DNA of 64,000 bases from JAGNXB01 sp942490895. GTDB taxonomy: Bacteria; Bacteroidota; Bacteroidia; Chitinophagales; Saprospiraceae. Every line of letters starts with the position of its first letter. The stretch's first letter is position 1. The notes under the pieces are model-generated. The model did no database searches. It saw only the letters and a program-made list of their open reading frames with translations, and was not told the origin of the DNA. Positions 45,144 to 53,813 of this stretch are shown one piece after another. The stretch is taken from the NCBI GenBank assembly GCA_942490895.1, contig CALNZC010000029.1:327019-391018 (forward strand). The letters run 5' to 3'. The position numbers were made by a program, and so were the translations under genes.

Positions 45144-46427
45144 ATGAGTGAGATCATTGATATTATCGCCAGAGAGATATTGGATTCCAGAGGCAATCCA
45201 ACAGTCGAGGTAGAGGTATTGACTGAAACGGGTGCGTTTGGACGAGCAGCAGTGCCATCCGGAGCCTCAACAGGCAAACACGAAGCCGTTGAATTACGCG
45301 ATAATGATCAATCTCGTTTCCTGGGCAAAGGCGTTATGCGCGCTTGCCAGTTTGTCGAAGAAGAAATTTCAGAGGAGATCATCGGAATGGAAGTGGAAGA
45401 TCAGATTGGGATCGACCGCGCCCTGATCGAACTGGACGGAACACCCAATAAATCACGGTTAGGGGCTAACGCCATGTTGGGGGTTTCTCTGGCTGTGGCC
45501 CATGCCGCTGCAGCAGAATTTGAACTACCCCTGTATCGATATATTGGAGGCGTACACGCGCATGTGCTTCCAGTGCCAATGATGAACATCCTGAATGGTG
45601 GGAGTCATGCTGATAACGGTATCGATTTTCAGGAATTTATGATCATGCCCCTAGGAGCTCCTACATTCAAGGAGGCGTTGCGCATGGGGGTGGAGACGTT
45701 TCATCATCTGAAAAGTGTACTCAAAAAGAAAGGCTACACTACGAATGTCGGCGATGAAGGGGGCTTCGCACCAGGGATAAAATCAAATGAGGAAGCCATT
45801 GAGATGGTCCTCAGTGCGATCGAAAAAGCGGGCTATCAACCTGGAACCGATATCATGATCGCCATGGATGCTGCCGCCTCCGAATTCTATGATGAAGAAT
45901 TAAAATGCTACCACTTCCACAAATCCGGAGGCCAACGTTACAGCAGTGCAGAGTTGGTGGACTATTGGGAAAACTGGTGTCGCAAATACCCCATTTTCTC
46001 CATCGAAGATGGACTCCATGAGGATGATTGGACGGGATGGAAGCTCATGACCGAGCGGCTGGGCGAGAAAATTCAGATTGTCGGTGATGATCTGTTTGTG
46101 ACCAATACAACACGATTGCAAAAGGGTATACAGGAAGGAATTGCCAACTCCATCCTGATCAAAGTCAACCAGATTGGTACGTTGACAGAAACCATTGAGG
46201 CTGTGCGTATGGCCCAGACCAATGGCTACTCGGCAGTGATGTCACATCGTTCAGGTGAGACAGAAGATACCACCATAGCGGATCTTTCCGTTGCATTGAA
46301 TACAGGCCAGATCAAGACAGGATCAGCATCACGATCGGATCGTGTGGCCAAATACAATCAATTGATCCGGATCGAGGAAGATCTGGATGATGCAGCAGTA
46401 TACCCAGGCCCGTCCTTCCTGGACTAA
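45144..46427 (+). CDS. eno: Enolase
   Basis: 427 aa: MSEIIDIIAREILDSRGNPT, VPSGASTGKHEAVELRD, the acidic SIEDGLHEDDW and the signature LIKVNQIGTLTETIEAV with SHRSGETEDTTIADL. Converts 2-phosphoglycerate to phosphoenolpyruvate. Full length, ending YPGPSFLD. 10 nt before the next gene. Confidence 0.97.
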   Translation: MSEIIDIIAREILDSRGNPTVEVEVLTETGAFGRAAVPSGASTGKHEAVELRDNDQSRFLGKGVMRACQFVEEEISEEIIGMEVEDQIGIDRALIELDGTPNKSRLGANAMLGVSLAVAHAAAAEFELPLYRYIGGVHAHVLPVPMMNILNGGSHADNGIDFQEFMIMPLGAPTFKEALRMGVETFHHLKSVLKKKGYTTNVGDEGGFAPGIKSNEEAIEMVLSAIEKAGYQPGTDIMIAMDAAASEFYDEELKCYHFHKSGGQRYSSAELVDYWENWCRKYPIFSIEDGLHEDDWTGWKLMTERLGEKIQIVGDDLFVTNTTRLQKGIQEGIANSILIKVNQIGTLTETIEAVRMAQTNGYSAVMSHRSGETEDTTIADLSVALNTGQIKTGSASRSDRVAKYNQLIRIEEDLDDAAVYPGPSFLD

Positions 46428-46437
46428 CACCCATCCC

Positions 46438-46746
46438 ATGAACATCCTCAACACCTTTTATCAATCCCACAAAACTCGCATCCACAAGGTGGCGAGGAAC
46501 CGGTATTTCCTGGTAGCTCTCGGGTTTTTGATCTATGTCACCTTTTTTGATCACAGTCGATTGATCAGCCAGTGGCAGCTGGAACGGGATATTCAGAAGT
46601 TGGAGCAGGATAAAGAACAGTACCAAAGTCAGATCGAAGAAATACGCGATGAGCGGTTGGAGATCGGCAAGGATAAAGAACGATATGCACGCGAGCATTA
46701 CTACATGAAGCGTGCGGACGAGGACGTCTATATTGTTGAGGATTGA
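46438..46746 (+). CDS. Septum formation initiator family protein (FtsB/DivIC-like)
   Basis: 102 aa from the ATG at 46438. Short basic cytoplasmic N-terminus, one membrane helix (FLVALGFLIYVTFF), then a periplasmic coiled coil (LERDIQKLEQDKEQYQSQIE) and the ERYAREHYYMKRADEDVYIV end typical of FtsB/DivIC. Bridges FtsL and FtsQ in the divisome. Position directly after eno is a common placement for ftsB. Confidence 0.88.
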   Translation: MNILNTFYQSHKTRIHKVARNRYFLVALGFLIYVTFFDHSRLISQWQLERDIQKLEQDKEQYQSQIEEIRDERLEIGKDKERYAREHYYMKRADEDVYIVED

Positions 46747-46764
46747 GTTAACCAAAGTTGAAAT

Positions 46765-47637
46765 ATGTCAGTATTAGTGAATAAGGATTCACGGATTATT
46801 GTCCAGGGATTCACAGGAAAAGAGGGGACCTTCCACGCGGAGCAAATGATCGAATACGGCACAAACGTCGTTGGCGGTGTAACACCCGGAAAGGGCGGAC
46901 AGACGCATTTGGATCGCCCGGTATTTAATACAGTCTCAGATGCTGTTCATCAGGCAAAAGCTGACGTCAGTCTCATCTTCGTTCCACCCGGTTTTGCTGC
47001 GGATGCCATTATGGAAGCAGCTGAGGCGGGAATCAAGGTGATCGTTTGTATTACAGAGGGTATTCCTGTCCAGGATATGGTCAGGGCCAAAGCGTATATC
47101 GATCAGTTTGATTGTCGGTTGGTTGGCCCTAACTGCCCGGGTGTCATTACACCAGGGGAGGCCAAAGTGGGCATTATGCCAGGGTTTATTCATCGCCCAG
47201 GGAAGATCGGTATCGTCTCTAGATCGGGTACATTGACCTATGAAGCTGTTGATCAAGTGACCAAAGCGGGAATGGGTCAGAGTACGTGTATCGGCATCGG
47301 AGGAGACCCGATCTGTGGCACGACGACCAAGGACGCTGTTGAACTGTTGATGAATGACCCTGACACGGATGGCATCGTCATGATCGGTGAAATTGGAGGA
47401 AATATGGAGGCGGATGCAGCCCGTTGGATCAAAGCAAATGGCACCAAGCCAGTCGTCGGGTTTATCGCCGGTAAAACAGCGCCGAAAGGTCGTAAGATGG
47501 GCCACGCTGGTGCGATCATCGGCGGAGAAGATGATACGGCAGAAGCCAAAATGCGAATCATGACTGAATGCGGAATCACTGTAGTCGAATCTCCGGCAGT
47601 CATTGGAGAAGCCATGGCTCGTCTGATGAATGGATAA
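46765..47637 (+). CDS. sucD: Succinate-CoA ligase alpha subunit
   Basis: 290 aa. CoA-binding N-terminus (IIVQGFTGKEGTFHAEQMIE), VGPNCPGVITPGE, and the active-site phosphohistidine H247 in KMGHAGAIIGG. TCA-cycle substrate-level phosphorylation together with SucC, which is not in the window. Ends with a strong hairpin. Confidence 0.97.
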   Translation: MSVLVNKDSRIIVQGFTGKEGTFHAEQMIEYGTNVVGGVTPGKGGQTHLDRPVFNTVSDAVHQAKADVSLIFVPPGFAADAIMEAAEAGIKVIVCITEGIPVQDMVRAKAYIDQFDCRLVGPNCPGVITPGEAKVGIMPGFIHRPGKIGIVSRSGTLTYEAVDQVTKAGMGQSTCIGIGGDPICGTTTKDAVELLMNDPDTDGIVMIGEIGGNMEADAARWIKANGTKPVVGFIAGKTAPKGRKMGHAGAIIGGEDDTAEAKMRIMTECGITVVESPAVIGEAMARLMNG

Positions 47638-47693
47638 CCTATCCAACCCACATGTCTGTGTAGTGCAGACAACATGAAGGAAGTCAATTGAAT

Positions 47694-47717
47694 CGCCCTG
47701 TGAACTTTCACAGGGCG
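47694..47717. terminator. Terminator between sucD and the histidine kinase
   Basis: Perfect 10-bp stem CGCCCTGTGA/TCACAGGGCG with an ACTT loop, followed by TTTTCTTT on the plus strand. The genes are convergent, so it may serve both. Confidence 0.85.
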
Positions 47718-47723
47718 TTTTCT

Positions 47724-50700
47724 TTAAGTAGTTTCTTCCAATGGTAGCTCCACAAAGAAGGTGCTGCCTCGGCCGGGTCGGGTTCTGAAATAGAGTTTAC
47801 CACCCACCATATCCAGGATATTGCGACAAATTGCCAGCCCCAAACCTGTGCCAGAACTCTTCGTGGTAAAATTGGGCATAAAGACCTTTTCCTGCATATC
47901 TTCAGGAATGCCTGTGCCGTTGTCTTCCACTTCGATGACGGCGGAACCATCCTTTTTGTAAAGACGAATATGGATGCGTCCTGCCCGGTCTTCCGGTATG
48001 GCCTGGAGGGCGTTTTTGATCAAATTGTTTAACACCCGGATCAGCTGATTTTTATCGGCATTCACGATCAGATCTTCCTGCGGCAATGAGGTTGTGATAT
48101 GGATCTGATCATCCTGATTCTCCCCGAAGAGATTGCGCACAGACCGGACAAGATCGTTGATGACCAGATCTTCTGGGAAGGCCTCCGGGATCTTGGCAAA
48201 ATTGGAGAACTCAGAAGCAATCTGGCTCAGGTTCTCGATTTGCTCGATCAATGTTGCAGACACTCGATCTAGAAGAGCTTTGTCTTCCGCTTTGCTGGGT
48301 TTGAAAGCCAGTTGCAGATGTTGCAAGCTGAGCTTCATGGGCGTGAGCGGATTCTTGATCTCATGAGCCACTTGCTTGGCCATTTCGCGCCAGGCGCCTT
48401 CCCGTTCTGATCGTGCAAGTAATTCAGCACTCTCCTGGAGTTTCAGAATCATGCGGTTGTATTCGGCGATCAGATCTCCCAATTCATCGCGGCTGCTCCA
48501 TTCGAGGGGTTGATTATGCTTGCCCAGTTTAAACTGTTTCAGTTTTTGCCCGATCACAGAAATCGGCAGTGTAATCGAATTTGCCACCAGAATAGCCAGG
48601 GCGCCGGCGATAAACAGGAGGAAAACATAGACGTTCAATAAGGCACTGATGAATTCCGAGATATCCTGCTGCAGGAAAGACCGATCGGTATAGTAGGGGA
48701 TTGCCAAAAATCCTGGGGGCATTCCAGCCAATCTGGGCAGGGGAGCATAGGCCGTTCGAAACGCCAGTTGGCCAAGGGTGTTATCACCGATAAACAACGA
48801 TTTGTCTTCCCAGATCATGGCAGCCAGTGCTCGCCCATCCATCAACGGCGAAGCTAGTTTGCTCTCATAAACCATGGGCTCCGAGCTGTACAAGAGCCGC
48901 CCCTGGTCACTGTACAGGTCAATATCCGTCTGGTGAACCTGCGAAATGGATCGCAGGATGCCTTCCATGTCAGAAGGCATGGGATTGTTCAATTTGGAGA
49001 TTTGGTTGTCCAGGTCCTTGGCGACACTCAACGCCTTGCGTTGAAGACGTTCCTGGTGGTATTGTTCAGTGGTGTTTTTGAAGTAAAAGATTGTGATCGC
49101 ACCGATAATGAGGAAGGACAGAACAATCAGGGAGATCACGGAAAATTGTATCCGGTTTCGAAGCGAAAGGCGATGGGACAGTGAGAAATTCAGGGTATCC
49201 GGAAGGAACGTAAAGATCGTGTTGAGGACCGTGATCAGGAACAGAGTGATCGTCAGCAGACAGAAGAGATAAGAGAACAGAGACAGGAATTCTGCACGTC
49301 CACCGGATTCAAACGTGATCAGCAACTCAAACCCATCCTCTTTAAGACGGAATCCCTGATACCTCTTGGTGCGAAACCAGAGCATGGGTGATTCTGGTTT
49401 GAGCTCCTCTCTCAAGCTGAATGCGAGGTCTTCAGACAGGGTGCTTTGGATGCGTTTACCATCTCTGGTGAGCTGGTATTGAAAATTCTCCAGATCATGG
49501 ATGTCCTTGAATGGCGTCGCTTTCAGCAGCTCGGCATAAACTTGCTTGGCATCGCTTTCATCACGCTGTAAAGCCAGGGTCATGCCACAACCATTATAGA
49601 CTTCGTATTGATATTGAGCGGTGTTGAATCGCCACTGCCATCGGTCAGGATCACCTTCCTGGTCAGTCGGTAATACATCCCTCGACCAGGTGTAGTAATG
49701 CTTGATATAGGTCTGCGTGTTCAGTGCCGCAGATATGCGGGGTTCTGGGATCTCCCGGGCTACAAAAAGGTCCAGTTGCCGCTCCAGTTCAATATCGTGG
49801 GGATTGATCAGGATCTTGGCATACTGTTCCAGCTTTTCGTCGACTTTCTGATTGTTAAAGTGATAGAGAAAGCCTGAGGCCAGACCACTGAACAAGATCA
49901 TCCAGAGGATGATCCAGGTGAGGTTGGAGGCCCGGACATCTGCGTAGTATTCAAATAACAAGAGATAGGTGATCACCAATGCCACCATCCAGCCTCCAGG
50001 AATAGGCAGTCCCAGAAGGAACCCGGTCAGGATGCCCAAAAGGCCTGCAAGGGCCAGAGCAGATAATCGATGAAGACGAGGTAATCGCGTCTGATTGATG
50101 AATAGGAGTATGCGGTAGGAGTAGAGAAACAGCGCGATCAACAATAGCTGAACGGCGAGTAAAGACAGAAAACTATACGTGTTGAAGTTGAAGATGTCAT
50201 CAAACCGGAACGTGATATCACTGTCCATGACCAGAATATGGAACAAGTGGATCATCGCCAGCAAGCCACAGGCAATGGCCAGGTAGTTCAGAAACGCGAT
50301 CATCCATTTCCGCCGTTCGGGATAGCCGGAGAAATCCGGCATTGGTAACTCTCGATAAAAGAAGATAATGATCCACAAAAGGAGCGTGATGTTGATCAGT
50401 AAGTCTCCAATAGAGTGGCTCAATAAGGGATTGTCCATCGATCGGCGGAACAATTCCAACTGCTGAAAATGACCCGTAAAATCCAGGGCAAGAGACAGGA
50501 ATCGCAAACCGAACAGCGTACTCAAAAACAGGATGGGACCGAATGGACTACGGTTGTGGCGGATCATCCAGGAGGCGATCATATGGGCGATTGATGCTGT
50601 GATCAACGCGGCTAGTAGAAACAGGATGAGGGAGATATACTCCCTTGGAAGTGAATTTCTTGCTTTGCTGAAATCCAGGTAGCCCAGCACAGTTCCATCC

Positions 50701-51314
50701 CTCATTTGGACAGGGTGTGGGGTCGGTTGGCTCAGTACTTCAACTTCTCCGGGAATATCCGAATCAGCAGGGAAACCGGGGTGGAGGAGTGGACCGGTAG
50801 TGGAATAAGTGTGTTTTACCGGGATTAAGGCATAAAGGTTGATTGAATCTGAGATGGACCGGTGTTCTGGTAAATACCAGCCATCCGCCAGAGGGATCAA
50901 TTGATGATTACGGGTTAATTGGGGCAGGGCCATGGCATCTACACCCGGAATGCCTCTATTCCAGTAAATGAGTGAATCGTGTAACGTGTAAAAGAGAGAG
51001 AATGGCAGATCAGCCATACGGACCATTCGCTCTGTAAATGCCGCGAAGATGGGTGCGGGCATTTGTTGCTTGTCCAGCAGATAGGTCTTGATGATCAACT
51101 CTTCATTAGCCAATTCATCAATTTGGCCTTCCTGTACCTGTATCCAGGATTCCAGACTTTCCCGCATATTGGATCGGGCATGGTGATGCTGATACCAGTC
51201 AAACCAACTGGCGGTCACCCACACACCGACACATAATGTGATCCACAACCAGAAACGGGGTGGCCATTTGCTCTGGTCAGGCAAATCGGTCGTATTGTCT
51301 TGGGCTTCCTTCAT
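47724..51314 (-). CDS. Very large multi-membrane-segment sensor histidine kinase
   Basis: 1196 aa from the ATG at 51314 (MKEAQDN); an ATG 13 codons upstream is also open. One membrane helix, an extracytoplasmic domain of about 180 residues, then about seven more helices (for example YISLILFLLAALITASIAHM), a second extracytoplasmic domain at about 500-680, further helices, a third sensor-like domain and a last helix leading to HAMP. Kinase core: H-box AHEIKNPLTPMKLS with H984, N-box NNLIKNALQAIP, then EVEDNGTGIP and KSSGTGLGLAI. All catalytic motifs are intact, so it should autophosphorylate; the ligand and cognate regulator are unknown. NtrY-like in its C-terminal half. Confidence 0.9.
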   Translation of the reverse strand: MKEAQDNTTDLPDQSKWPPRFWLWITLCVGVWVTASWFDWYQHHHARSNMRESLESWIQVQEGQIDELANEELIIKTYLLDKQQMPAPIFAAFTERMVRMADLPFSLFYTLHDSLIYWNRGIPGVDAMALPQLTRNHQLIPLADGWYLPEHRSISDSINLYALIPVKHTYSTTGPLLHPGFPADSDIPGEVEVLSQPTPHPVQMRDGTVLGYLDFSKARNSLPREYISLILFLLAALITASIAHMIASWMIRHNRSPFGPILFLSTLFGLRFLSLALDFTGHFQQLELFRRSMDNPLLSHSIGDLLINITLLLWIIIFFYRELPMPDFSGYPERRKWMIAFLNYLAIACGLLAMIHLFHILVMDSDITFRFDDIFNFNTYSFLSLLAVQLLLIALFLYSYRILLFINQTRLPRLHRLSALALAGLLGILTGFLLGLPIPGGWMVALVITYLLLFEYYADVRASNLTWIILWMILFSGLASGFLYHFNNQKVDEKLEQYAKILINPHDIELERQLDLFVAREIPEPRISAALNTQTYIKHYYTWSRDVLPTDQEGDPDRWQWRFNTAQYQYEVYNGCGMTLALQRDESDAKQVYAELLKATPFKDIHDLENFQYQLTRDGKRIQSTLSEDLAFSLREELKPESPMLWFRTKRYQGFRLKEDGFELLITFESGGRAEFLSLFSYLFCLLTITLFLITVLNTIFTFLPDTLNFSLSHRLSLRNRIQFSVISLIVLSFLIIGAITIFYFKNTTEQYHQERLQRKALSVAKDLDNQISKLNNPMPSDMEGILRSISQVHQTDIDLYSDQGRLLYSSEPMVYESKLASPLMDGRALAAMIWEDKSLFIGDNTLGQLAFRTAYAPLPRLAGMPPGFLAIPYYTDRSFLQQDISEFISALLNVYVFLLFIAGALAILVANSITLPISVIGQKLKQFKLGKHNQPLEWSSRDELGDLIAEYNRMILKLQESAELLARSEREGAWREMAKQVAHEIKNPLTPMKLSLQHLQLAFKPSKAEDKALLDRVSATLIEQIENLSQIASEFSNFAKIPEAFPEDLVINDLVRSVRNLFGENQDDQIHITTSLPQEDLIVNADKNQLIRVLNNLIKNALQAIPEDRAGRIHIRLYKKDGSAVIEVEDNGTGIPEDMQEKVFMPNFTTKSSGTGLGLAICRNILDMVGGKLYFRTRPGRGSTFFVELPLEETT

Positions 51315-51392
51315 GATGTGTATCCGATGCATGAATGTACGCAGGACTGGCACTTTGGTTCCTTAACAACCCAAGGAATCATGAAATCACGG

Positions 51393-51400
51393 TATCTTTG
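51393..51400 (+). promoter_or_regulatory. -7 element of the hmgA-hppD pair (TATCTTTG)
   Basis: Third occurrence of TATCTTTG just upstream of a gene; 16 nt before the hmgA ATG. No clear -33. Confidence 0.5.
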
Positions 51401-51416
51401 GATCAAAGCTGGTTGC

Positions 51417-52574
51417 ATGCACTATTATTCTCTAGGACAGATCCCGCCTAAGCGGCACACCCAGTTTCGCAAACCGGACGGGTCCCTTTATCACGAACAG
51501 TTGTTTTCCACAGAGGGATTCAGTGACCTCTATTCACTGCTTTATCACACCCATCCACCCACTCAGATCGTACAGGTGGGGGATCCCGTGGACATTAAAC
51601 CGGAGGTGGTAGAAGATCGGCAATTGAAACATCGCTGTTTGATGGGTTTTCAGGTGGCGCCCAAAGACCACTATCTGGAAAGCCGGGTTCCCGTGCTGGT
51701 GAATGATGATTGTAAGATCATCCTGGCTGCACCTCGTCAATCCATGACCGATACCTTCTTCAAAAATGCGGATGCTGATGAAGTGATCTTCATCCATGAA
51801 GGCGAAGGGGTCCTGCATACCATGTACGGCAACCTCCCTTTTGGGTATGGCGATTATCTGGTCATCCCGCGCGGGACGATCTATCAGATCCGGTTTAAAT
51901 CGGAAGCAAACCGCTTGTTTATTGTGGAATCTTCCGGACCCATTACCCCACCCAAGAGGTATCGCAATCAGTTTGGCCAGTTGCATGAACATGCGCCTTT
52001 TTGCGAACGGGATATTCGAAAACCCTCAGAACTCGAAACCCATGACCAGCAAGGCGACTTTCTGCTCACCATCAAGAAGCAGGACAAATTATATCCCTAC
52101 CACTATCTCAGTCATCCTTTTGATGTGATCGGATGGGATGGGTACGTGTACCCTTATGCCTTTTCCATCCACAACTTTGAGCCGATCACAGGTCGAGTAC
52201 ATCAACCGCCACCGGTACATCAGACGTTCGATGGGCATCAGTTTGTGATCTGTTCCTTTGTGCCACGCCTCTTTGATTACCATCCCTTAGCCATACCTGC
52301 ACCCTACAACCATAGCAACATTGACAGTGATGAGGTGCTATACTATGTGGATGGTGACTTTATGAGTCGCGCTCATGTTGAAAAAGGCATGATTACCCTT
52401 CATCCCGGTGGGATTCCCCACGGCCCTCATCCGGGCACAGTCGAAAAGAGTATTGGAGCAAAAGAAACGGGCGAACTGGCCGTGATGGTAGATACATTCA
52501 AACCACTACTGATGACTCGACAGGCGGCAGGGGTTGAAGATCCCGACTACTATCTCAGCTGGCTGAAACGATAA
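51417..52574 (+). CDS. hmgA: Homogentisate 1,2-dioxygenase
   Basis: 385 aa from ATG 51417, which gives MHYYSLGQIPPKRHTQFRKP and lies behind a -7 element. Cupin-fold ring-cleaving dioxygenase of tyrosine catabolism: homogentisate to maleylacetoacetate. Iron-ligand region: DEVLYYVDGDFMSR and LHPGGIPHGPHPG. Shorter than the human enzyme. Forms a pair with hppD 33 nt downstream; fumarylacetoacetase is not in the window. Confidence 0.9.
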   Translation: MHYYSLGQIPPKRHTQFRKPDGSLYHEQLFSTEGFSDLYSLLYHTHPPTQIVQVGDPVDIKPEVVEDRQLKHRCLMGFQVAPKDHYLESRVPVLVNDDCKIILAAPRQSMTDTFFKNADADEVIFIHEGEGVLHTMYGNLPFGYGDYLVIPRGTIYQIRFKSEANRLFIVESSGPITPPKRYRNQFGQLHEHAPFCERDIRKPSELETHDQQGDFLLTIKKQDKLYPYHYLSHPFDVIGWDGYVYPYAFSIHNFEPITGRVHQPPPVHQTFDGHQFVICSFVPRLFDYHPLAIPAPYNHSNIDSDEVLYYVDGDFMSRAHVEKGMITLHPGGIPHGPHPGTVEKSIGAKETGELAVMVDTFKPLLMTRQAAGVEDPDYYLSWLKR

Positions 52575-52607
52575 CTCATTCCTGGAATAACCTAATAGAC
52601 CTATACC

Positions 52608-53732
52608 ATGCAAACACAGGTTCAACCGACCTCAACAACTGCCACCGATACCTTCCCGATCAAGGGAACGGACTATGTAGAATTTTACGTCGGGAATGCC
52701 AAACAGGCCGCCATCTATTACCAGGCAACCTTCGGGTTCAAATGGACGGCATATCGTGGCCCGGAAACAGGCTATAAGGATACTGTTTCCTATGTCCTCG
52801 AGCAGGGCAAGGTGCGATTTGTTTTAACCAGCGCCCTGCTCCCTGATCATGAAGTCGCCAAACATGTCGCCGCCCATGGGGATGGTGTAAAAGTGTTGGC
52901 CTTATGGGTGGAGGACGCCCGAAAATCCTTTGCTTCAGCTGTAGAGCGTGGGGCCAAACCGGCAATCGAACCCCATACCCTCCAGGATAAAGATGGGGAG
53001 GTCTGCTTGTCAGCTATCCATACTTATGGTGAGACCATCCACATGCTCGTCGAACGCACAGACTATTCTGGGGTATTTCTTCCAGGGTATGAAGCCAGGT
53101 CAAATGAGTTTCCTATCCAGTCTGTCGGATTGAAATATGTAGACCATTGCGTAGGCAATGTTGACCTGGGGGATATGAATCGTTGGGTGAAGTTCTACCA
53201 GGATGTTCTGGGTTTTAAACTGCTCATCACCTTTGATGATAAGGATATTGCCACAGAATACACGGCACTGATGAGTAAGGTTGTCTCGAATGGCAATGGA
53301 TATATCAAATTCCCGATCAATGAACCGGCCAAAGGGCTGAAGAAGTCACAGATCGAAGAGTACCTGGATTTCTACCAGAGCGCAGGTGTCCAACATATTG
53401 CCCTGGCTACAGATGATATTTTATTCACTGTGGATACGCTTCGCAAACAAGGCGTAGACTTCCTGTATGTCCCAGAAACGTATTACGATGATGTGCTCGA
53501 CAGGGTAGGGCAGATTGATGAAGATATCAAAGACCTGCAGCGGTTGAACATCCTGGTAGATCGAGATGAAGATGGATATCTGCTGCAGATCTTTACCAAA
53601 CCTGTTCAGGATCGTCCGACCGTCTTCTATGAGATCATCCAACGAAAAGGAGCGAAGTCGTTTGGGAAGGGCAACTTCAAAGCATTGTTTGAAGCGATAG
53701 AACGCGAACAGGAGGTGAGAGGGACACTTTGA
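52608..53732 (+). CDS. hppD: 4-hydroxyphenylpyruvate dioxygenase
   Basis: 374 aa, two vicinal-oxygen-chelate domains. Iron ligands H180 (YVDHCVGNV), H263 (VQHIALATDD) and E342 (FYEIIQRKG). Produces homogentisate, the substrate of the HmgA encoded just upstream. Ends before a strong terminator. Confidence 0.96.
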   Translation: MQTQVQPTSTTATDTFPIKGTDYVEFYVGNAKQAAIYYQATFGFKWTAYRGPETGYKDTVSYVLEQGKVRFVLTSALLPDHEVAKHVAAHGDGVKVLALWVEDARKSFASAVERGAKPAIEPHTLQDKDGEVCLSAIHTYGETIHMLVERTDYSGVFLPGYEARSNEFPIQSVGLKYVDHCVGNVDLGDMNRWVKFYQDVLGFKLLITFDDKDIATEYTALMSKVVSNGNGYIKFPINEPAKGLKKSQIEEYLDFYQSAGVQHIALATDDILFTVDTLRKQGVDFLYVPETYYDDVLDRVGQIDEDIKDLQRLNILVDRDEDGYLLQIFTKPVQDRPTVFYEIIQRKGAKSFGKGNFKALFEAIEREQEVRGTL

Positions 53733-53760
53733 TCCTGATCACAGAATGAAACTAAAAAAA

Positions 53761-53789
53761 GGGGCTACTCCAACGAGTAGCCCCTTTTT
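53761..53789. terminator. Terminator after hppD
   Basis: GGGGCTACTC/GAGTAGCCCC with a CAAC loop, flanked by A7 on the left and T5 on the right, so it can work for the convergent genes on both strands. Confidence 0.9.
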
Positions 53790-53813
53790 GATGCACGTGT
53801 AATGTGAACCTGA

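Noticed and set aside
53027..53043. GAGAC with partly complementary flanks in hppD
   Set aside because: The stem is imperfect and the sequence encodes conserved enzyme residues, so it is probably chance.
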